Shown: positions 57,370-64,000 of the stretch, one piece after another
Position numbering within the stretch: the stretch's first letter is position 1
Layout of the letters: every line of letters starts with the position of its first letter
DNA from: Macrocystis pyrifera
Taxonomy: Eukaryota > Sar > Phaeophyceae > Laminariales > Laminariaceae
Direction: 5' to 3'
DNA: 64,000 nucleotides
Assembly: GCA_031763025.1 (NCBI GenBank)
Contig: JASSKH010000002.1
Coordinates: 15,865,468 to 15,929,467 of the forward strand
Notes under the pieces: generated by a model
What the model was told of the DNA's origin: nothing
Database searches by the model: none
What the model saw: only the letters and a program-made list of their open reading frames with translations
Position numbers and translations under genes: made by a program

Positions 57370-57613
57370 GCGGGATGAGGACGCTCGTCAAGCCGCTAAG
57401 GACCACGAGGAACGGCAGCTCAAGACTAAGCTGACCGATGGAAACATGAAGTCGACCATGTCTGCGGAAGAAAAGGCAAGCAGCTTCCTGAAAAAAGTTA
57501 TTTCTCCCAGTCGCATCTGCCCCGCCGCCGTTTACTCTGTTCAAATGTTTTGTTTCCTGTTGGTCCCTTGCCATTCCCCCTTTGTCTTCTGTGCCTCGCT
57601 TCGAATATCTTGA
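57370..57613 (+). CDS. Possible terminal exon with charged helix
   Basis: After an AG-ended site (GTGTGGTAG) the plus frame reads RDEDARQAAKDHEERQLK, LTDGNMKSTMSAEEKASS and FLKK: charged, helix-forming text unlike the surroundings. It then becomes hydrophobic and stops at 57,613. AATAAA follows at 57,619, a possible polyadenylation signal. It would be a 3' exon, and no upstream exon was identified. Confidence 0.3.
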
Positions 57614-58091
57614 TTGGAAATAAAGCGATAGGGTACGAGCTGGTCCCAAGAAAATGCGTAAGATTCCACCCTCGGGCAATAAAAAGCGGAATACGTTGAT
57701 TTATTCAGAACAAGAGATATCCCCAGGACCACATGGACAAGGGGAACATATCGATGAAGATATTTTTTGCGTGCGACTTGTGGTTCACGAGATATGAGCA
57801 TTGTTCGTATTACTTGGGGAGGCGTTATTTCATAGGGATTTTATATTTCTATAATGAAAACTATATATTTTGTTTTCAGGCCATGTATCGGTCAATACGA
57901 CGAATAATTCCACACTAGACTAGTTGAGATGACCACAACAATCACAGGAAATCGTCCATGATACTTGTTTTGTTCTGCGATCCGTACAACCTTGTTGTAA
58001 GATACTCCAGCCAGAGTACTAAACCAATGTCTTGAACATTGGAAACTCCAGGGAATAATTTAGTCTTCACGGGAATCATTTTTGCGTATTG
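57614..58091. other. Unassigned spacer
   Basis: No repeat or gene was recognised. A minus-strand frame (57,942-58,190) is AT-rich and unsupported. Confidence 0.3.
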
Positions 58092-58345
58092 GTTTTTGAG
58101 AGATGGGAAACGAAATTTGGCGTGGTTGTGCGTCACGACAAGACGAACCAACTGCTTGGTGTAGTTTTTGGAGTTTTTTTGTGTGTGCATCAGGGGGAGT
58201 CAACGTTGCCGAAAAAAGAAAAAAACAGAACATGTATCTCAAACACCAAATAAGAAATCTGAAAAAAAGTCGACCATATAGTTTGTTCGTCTTGTCATGA
58301 AGCACAACCATGCCAAAGTTAGTTTTCCAACTCTCAAGAACCAAA
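58092..58345. repeat. Imperfect inverted repeat, ~70-bp arms
   Basis: The left arm (58,092-58,162) contains GGCGTGGTTGTGCGTCACGA and AAGACGAACCAACTG. The right arm (58,272-58,345) is its reverse complement with several changes. The spacer of about 110 bp is A-rich and contains no gene. It could be a decayed MITE or a hairpin. Confidence 0.65.
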
Positions 58346-60039
58346 GCGTAAGTTTGCGAAGGAGTTAAGTCTAGGCTGTCGCTGGAATTAGCTCGTAACC
58401 CCCTACCCTAGGCCTGAACTCTAACCATCTCTGCCGATAAAACAGTTAGCAGGTTCCCAATGATGGCGTCGGCCCCGTTTGTTCCCTGCTCTACTGCTGC
58501 CACGATCCTCCTTTCGATATTTGACTCCGTGCCTTGTTTCGAAGAGTTGGAGTGCAAACGACAAAATGTCGAAATCCCATGGCCTGGAGAAACAACTGCG
58601 TGTGTGAAGAAACAACTATAAGTGTAAAGAAACAGCTGTCAGTGCTGGTGTCCCCTCCCAGCAACCCAGAAGCTAGCTCGGGACACCTGCGCTCAATTGT
58701 CGTTGACCTATCGACGTAGCTTCCACCTCCCTTACCCGCTGAACATGTTGACGTCGTTATGTCTATCGGTAGTGTTGGGGTGTGATAGACCACCGGCTTT
58801 TGGCGATTCCTTCGGTAATGCCAACCTCGAGGCGTTGAACCATCCCAAGCTTATAAAGTGGCATGCAAGGCCTAGACCGCGTTTCGCCCCCATGACCGTG
58901 AATGGAAACAAACGCGTCGCCCTGTGCCACCAAACCCCCGCGCTCTCCTCTGCCTGCGCCCCGCACTCTTCTTTCCCCATCCCGCACCCCTCGTCTTTAA
59001 CTTCCACCCCCCCCCCCCCGTTTATATATGGGTTGGGTCGGCGTCGGTTGGCAGCGACACTGTAAAACATGCCGCTCACTACGTGAGCTAGACATCCAGG
59101 GTACCGTTTTTTTTTTTGTTTGTTTTGGAGGTCGCGCACAGCTGGTCGTCTAGTTAGATCATTTGTGCGAAGTATAGAACCTTTACTCTGCACAAGGGAA
59201 TTGATCGTATCACGTAGTGTTCAAGGTACGGCACCCAAGAGGCAGTTACATAGTACTCCCATTGCTGTCTCTGGAAGTGTCCACACCGGAAATTAAACTA
59301 ACTCATTGAAGCTGTCATCCATATGGAAGTCCGCGTCACAAGCGGTTCTTAGTAGGATGCAGCTCACCCTTCATGCGACTTGCCGGACACCTCACGGCGC
59401 TTCGCGCTTGGTGCAAGCAATGTCTGCCTGGTCGGTGAAAACCCGACATGCTCCGTCTCGGCATTGTAGGGATGCGAGGGTCTATGGTCATACGGGTTCG
59501 GCCATGCATGAGATCGAGTGCATCTCTCCTATCGAGTACACCCCCCCCACCCTATGCATCACTCTCGACTCCTTCCCGCATCACCACCTCCCCCCCTTCC
59601 ACCCCCTGTACTCACCTCCCCTCTTTTCCACTCCCCTCCCCACTCCTTATCCCCCCTGCCTTCCGCTCCCCTCCCCTCCCTCCTTCGGCCAACCCAATAT
59701 CCACCTTGCCTTCTCAAGCCATCTTTCCACGCCTCTCTTTTCTTCCCACCCCCTACACTATACAACCGTGCTCAAACGTTCTCTTTCCACCCCCTCGGTC
59801 TCGTCTTGAAATGTCTCCCCCGCATCCTATCCCCCCCCCCCCCCAACAAATCTAGATCTGCATGGGTTGGCGTCGAGTGGCGACGACGCTGTAAAACAAG
59901 CCACCAGACACTAGACATGCAATGTACAGACTGCTCCTTCAGACACAAATGCCACATAGACCAGACCAGACATAGACACTATGCAAACAACAGCTCAGAA
60001 ACCAGACCCACCGGTAAAGCAAACACAACACAGAACACA
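58346..60039. other. C-rich region with short duplications
   Basis: 59,020-59,095 and 59,840-59,925 share a poly-C tract, 'tgggttgg-gtcg', 'gcgac-ctgtaaaaca' and 'ctagacat'. 59,385-59,545 is the second copy of the dispersed repeat at 53.9 kb. 59,545-59,830 is CCCCTCC-rich and yields Pro-rich frames that are not credible genes. Confidence 0.45.
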
Positions 60040-60830
60040 CGATTCACCGTTATTTCCCATAAAAACACAAACCAGATTTAGACATGAAATTACTCAACTA
60101 ATATTTTTTTTTTCCCATACCGAAACGCAAAAAACCGGATTTAGACATGAAACAATTGAACTAACCAGTTTTTTTTCCCCATATGATTACAAAAACCGGA
60201 TTTAGACATGAAGTTACTCAACTAACATTTTTTTTCCCCATGCCGAAACGCAAAAAAAACCGGATGTAGACATGAAACAATTGAACTAACCAGTTTTTTT
60301 CCCCCATATGATTACAAAAACCGGATTTAGACACGAAGTTACTCAACTAACATTTTTTTTCCCCATACCGAAACGCAAAAAAAAAAAACCGGATTTAGAC
60401 ATGAAACAATTGAACTAACCAGTTTTTTCCCCCCATATGATTACAAAAACCGGATTTAGACATGAAATTACTCAGCTAACTATTTTTTTTCTCATACCAA
60501 GAACGCAAAAACCAGATCTAGACGTGAAACAATTGAATTAACCAGTTTTTTTCCCCCCTTTATCATGACAAAAAACCGGATTTAGACATGAAATTACTCA
60601 ACTAACTTTTTTTTTTACCATACCAAAAACGCAAAAAAACAGATTTAGACGTGAAACAATTGAACTAACCAGTTTTTTTTTTCCAATATCATAACACAAC
60701 CTGGATTCAGACATGAAATTACTCAACTAATCATTTGTTTTTTTTTTTTTTTTCCGCCAAACCAGATTTAGAAATGAAACAACTGAACAAACCAGTTTTT
60801 TTTTTTTTTTTTTTCCCCATATCCGAACCC
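60040..60830 (+). repeat. Minisatellite with two alternating ~62-bp units
   Basis: Twelve monomers alternate between type 1 (GACATGAAATTACTCAACTA, then a T-run and CCCCATACCGAAACGC) and type 2 (GACATGAAACAATTGAACTA, then ACCAGTTTTTT and CCCCATATGATTAC). Each is separated by AAAACCGGATTTA. The repeating dimer is about 125 bp, six copies, with T-run lengths varying most. Confidence 0.9.
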
Positions 60831-61713
60831 AAACCAGTCATAGACTTGAAAAAGTATAATAGTTTCTCCCATATCATAATACTGGTAGTAATGACATAAA
60901 ATATAGACCAAAAACCGAGCATGAAGGTGGACCGCCTCACATGCGCACACATAGATACAGCATGGTCACCCCGACATGTTCAATTCACATGAAGGTTGGG
61001 TCTTGTGGTAAGATACCCGTAAAACTATACCGATTTCCATTGGGCTGTGGAAATCTGGTCTGACATTATTCCTAAAATCCCCGACATTTGGTGCACATAC
61101 CAAGCGCTAAATGAAGGGGAGGGGTGGATGATGCATGCCATTAAGTCAAGACCTATTTTACTCATGAAACAAACACCTTGCATTTGATCGACCACATAAC
61201 CTAAGAGAAGGAGCACCAAGCGGCACGTAGATATGTTGATATCTTGAAGGATAAAAGCCGGTACAAAATGTGGGGGGAGTGTTGGCCAAGCTTTCGGCAG
61301 TGAAGGTCTACTCGGGAGCATTAGTGGGGTAGTTACCCATGGTGAAACGTACATATGACGGAGAAAGCGACGTACGGGGCATCCCGATGTGTGAGTAAGA
61401 CTTTGTGTTATGCAAGCCGTCCTTGAACCTTGCACGGTGAAAATGACCTCCCTGGAGGAAAGTAACCAGTACAGCAGCGGGGCAAGAAGATAGAAGATAC
61501 GATCGTGGGACGCCAGGATGGTTACCATGCAGATCGCCTGACACAAACGTGGGGTACTTGTGTTAAGGGTGTTGAACTTGGCTCCAGGCTACGAGCCCGT
61601 GTTGGAGACACTATTTAGTGTGGTGCGCCGGCAAAATAACTGAAAGACACCAGACCCTCAACGAGTACTAGGATTGGGAAGTCCCAGTAACTTGAACACT
61701 TCCCACTACCACT
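60831..61713. other. Unassigned, possibly 5' untranslated part of the following LINE
   Basis: A minus-strand frame of 173 codons (61,025-61,546) is hydrophobic and has no recognised motif. Proximity to the LINE ORF1 makes 5' UTR plausible. Confidence 0.3.
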
Positions 61714-62172
61714 ATGAACACAAACAAGCTGGAGATATTCTCGGAAGAGATTAGGAGAAAGACAGTGAGGAAGGGTGGGTGGAGAAAGAAAGATTGGCAG
61801 GGTAAAGTACTAGTAGTGCTGATATTTAGAGTTCCAAGCGACATGACAAGGATTGAGTTCAAGAGGAAGTGCGACGAAGTAGGACTGTATTGCTTTGCAA
61901 TAGGAAACGTAGAACGAGAGGGAGAACACTTTCGAGTCACTCTGAAGCTGAAAGCGAGCATGGAGTGGCAGAGGATAGAGACAGAAAAAGTGTCGGCATG
62001 GATTAGAAGACTAAGATGGAGAGTATGTATAGCTCATGGAATAACGAAACTAAGACGTAGCCCTAGGGTGAACGAAGGTAGGGGGAGGCAGGAAACAGCA
62101 AGTGACTCAAAGGGAATGGGGGAGAAACATAGGGGCGCAGAACAAGCAGACAAGAACAGGAACGGAAACTAA
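61714..62172 (+). CDS. LINE ORF1-like protein
   Basis: 152 codons from an ATG. The core VLVVLIFRVPSDMTRIEF, KRKCDEVGLYCFAIGNV and EGEHFRVTLKLKAS could be a small RNA-binding (RRM-like) fold: two strand-like segments with a basic C-terminal tail rich in Arg, Lys and Asn. ORF2 begins one base-step after its stop in another frame. The role in binding LINE RNA is inferred from position. Confidence 0.45.
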   Translation: MNTNKLEIFSEEIRRKTVRKGGWRKKDWQGKVLVVLIFRVPSDMTRIEFKRKCDEVGLYCFAIGNVEREGEHFRVTLKLKASMEWQRIETEKVSAWIRRLRWRVCIAHGITKLRRSPRVNEGRGRQETASDSKGMGEKHRGAEQADKNRNGN

Positions 62173-63518
62173 AATAATGCTCAAAGAAGAGATAACAGAA
62201 ATGCTCGTGGCGACAACGGAGAAAGAACAGGTAAGACTAGAGCGGATAGTGAAACGAAAAGGAGGCTGAGAATAGGATCATGGAACGTATGTGGCTTCGC
62301 CACGGAAGAGCCCAAAAGAATCGAAATTGCCGAACAAGTAAGTAAGCGCGACCTAGACATAGTGGGAAGTCAAGAGTCGTGGGAGAAAGAAGGAGGGGAG
62401 ATAGGATCCAAAGTTGGAGAGTACGCATGGATAGGGAAAAAGAGGAAGGGACAGAATAGCAAGAATAGGGGGGGGGGGGGGGTGTGGGGTTCCTAGTCAA
62501 AGAATACCTGTGTGACATAATAGAGGTGATCAAAGACACTAAATTCGACGAAAGCATATGGATTAAGATTCCAGGGGAGCGGGGAGCGAAATATTACTTC
62601 TTAGGAAACATATATATGCCCCCAGAGTCGAAGAATACGATAAAAGATATACAGAGGAAGTTCGGAGAAGTAGCTGTAGATGTACAGAAGTATAAGAGGC
62701 AAGGAGAAGTAGTACTAGTGGGAGATTTTAACTCAAGAATTGGGAGGGCAAGCAAACTGAATGAGAACATTGGACAGTATGGGGAAGTAACTAAGAATAA
62801 GAATGGGGAAGAGATGTTGAAGCTCCTCAAGCACAACGAGATGAAAACGTTGAACGACAGAGTAAAAAAGGCAGAACCGGAATGGAGTAGACAGTGCATA
62901 CAAAAGGGAGAAAGCTCTATCCTTGACTTTATAGTAGTAGAAAATGGAAGTGGTAAGGAAACGGAACTACATGTATGCGCAGCGGACACAGGAACTACGG
63001 ATCACTGTCTAATATGGACAGACAGTCAACAGACGAGAGTCATCAAGCATAGAAGAGGTAGGAAATTGTATCGATGGAGAATAGATAAACTAGAAGTAAA
63101 ACAGAAACGGGAAGAGTTCCAAAAAGAGATAGCCAAAAATGCAGAGAAATTTTCCGAGCTGCTGGAAAGAATAGGTACAACAAGGAACGATATAGAGAGG
63201 GATGATGCAGGAGCTAGGATGATGGAAGGATGGGAGCAGTTGGTCAAGACCACAGCAAGTAAAGTAATAGGGAAGAAGTTGATAGTACGCAACAGAGCAG
63301 TAAAATGCTGCGATGAAGTGAAAGAGGCTATATGAGCAAGGAGAAAGGCACATGTAAGGTATATATCGAGTAAAACTTCTACAGGGTGGGAGGAGTATGC
63401 TATAGCTAGAAGGAAAGTAAAAGAGATGGTAGAGAAGAAGAAGAAAGGGATATGGAAAGACGTCGTGAATAAAACAAATGAAGACTTTGAGGTCGGGATG
63501 AAGCAGATGTGTTTTGTG
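62170..63518 (+). pseudogene. LINE ORF2 apurinic-type endonuclease domain, broken
   Basis: Endonuclease/exonuclease/phosphatase motifs in order: RIGSWNVCGFATEE, DLDIVGSQESW (metal-binding Glu), YYFLGNIYMPPES, VVLVGDFNSRIG (Asp/Asn pair), SILDFIVVENG and TTDHCLIW (catalytic Asp-His). A poly-G run of 15 at 62,468-62,482 shifts the frame between the second and third motifs. A TGA at 63,333-63,335 stops the linker, which otherwise reads on (GWEEYAIARRKVKEMVEKKK) to about 63,518. No RT is present. The domain nicks target DNA in active LINEs. Confidence 0.75.
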
Positions 63519-64000
63519 ATAAAAACTTTAGTGACTTGTTCGTAATCGTAGGCATGAACTGCTGTACTTCATACTGCTACGTAACAGTCCTAAGGTGCAA
63601 GTTTGATGACTACTGTATGGTAATATATCTACGTAATAGGAAGCTTACCTTTTTCAGGCCCCGTTATCCCGGGACCACGCCTGCATGGTTGATTTAAGGT
63701 TATGTGATCTCAATATAATTAAAATATATGGTTGTCAGGACCAAATAGGTCAAAGTGATAAAACGACTATATTCCGTACGCATTTGAAAGTACATACCAG
63801 GTACATAGGGCCCGTCTTACCGAGAAATATTTTTCAAGTTTATCGAATAGGAAAAAATGAATTTGATTTGATTTGAACCGAATTTCGTCAAGAAAAAGCT
63901 TTTGGGTCATATCGAGGACTAGAGTATGTTGCTGAAGGGTCGAATAACGCATAAGGGTCAACGACCACCGGAGGGTAACCAACGCGGCGAGCGACGGCCC
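63519..64000. other. Unassigned right edge
   Basis: No gene or repeat family was recognised. TACCAGGTA is present at 63,795-63,803. Confidence 0.4.

Larger units (their letters stand above)
61714..63518 (+). mobile_element. 5' part of a second LINE, 3'-truncated
   Basis: Contains ORF1 and the endonuclease region of ORF2, but similarity to a LINE stops before any reverse-transcriptase block. Losing the 3' side is the reverse of the usual 5' truncation. It therefore points to later breakage or to an insertion whose far end is outside the window. Confidence 0.65.

Noticed and set aside
61025..61546. 173-codon minus-strand frame, hydrophobic
   Set aside because: No motif, start context or conservation. 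It lies just upstream of LINE ORF1 and is more likely UTR.

Overview
This is a stretch of eukaryotic nuclear DNA made almost entirely of transposable elements, their broken remains, satellites and microsatellites. There are no bacterial-style operons. Coding fragments belong to retrotransposons, a helicase-bearing DNA element and duplicated gene pieces, and several are bounded by sequences that look like spliceosomal splice sites. The mix of a tyrosine-recombinase retrotransposon, two different LINEs, a Helitron-like element, CAG/CTG-rich sequence and long ATT tracts would fit a large-genome alga such as a stramenopile (brown-algal type). That assignment is an inference and nothing in the window proves it.

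Layout. 1-2.5 kb: a reverse-oriented copy of a noncoding repeat (family A here) split by a 741-bp inverted-repeat element. 2.5-3.7 kb: family C and 103-bp satellite. 3.75-8.0 kb: left copy of a duplicated locus carrying a zinc-finger/OTU-protease-like gene on the minus strand, interrupted by a truncated LINE. 8.3-14.8 kb: a degenerate but structurally complete PAT/Ngaro-type tyrosine-recombinase retrotransposon (gag, RT-RNase H, recombinase, split direct repeats), lying between two ATT microsatellites. 14.8-15.0 kb: an inverted copy of its terminal repeat. 16.0-18.0 kb: a tandem array amplified from the reverse-transcriptase region of the same retrotransposon family. 18.0-23.2 kb: microsatellite, family C and 103-bp satellite. 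23.2-24.2, 27.9-29.5 and 44.6-46.4 kb: more family A. 25.1-27.4, 30.6-32.2 and 47.0-48.6 kb: three copies of a Helitron-like element, one of which encodes the end of a PIF1-type helicase joined to a C19/UCH-like cysteine peptidase. All three end in the same hairpin plus CCCTACAA. 35.2-38.4 kb: right copy of the duplicated locus, without the LINE. 41.0-42.6 kb: a longer copy of that LINE. 43.0-44.4 kb: an unrecognised possible gene. 49.7-61.0 kb: a lower-repeat region with a few possible exons and an alternating two-type minisatellite. 61.7-63.5 kb: the 5' part of a second LINE.

The most unusual signal crosses all these families. The 9-mer TACCNGGTA occurs 13 times where about one is expected by chance. 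Where related copies can be compared, it looks like a short CCWGG insertion flanked by a duplicated TA, as expected of excision scars from a TA-targeting DNA transposon.
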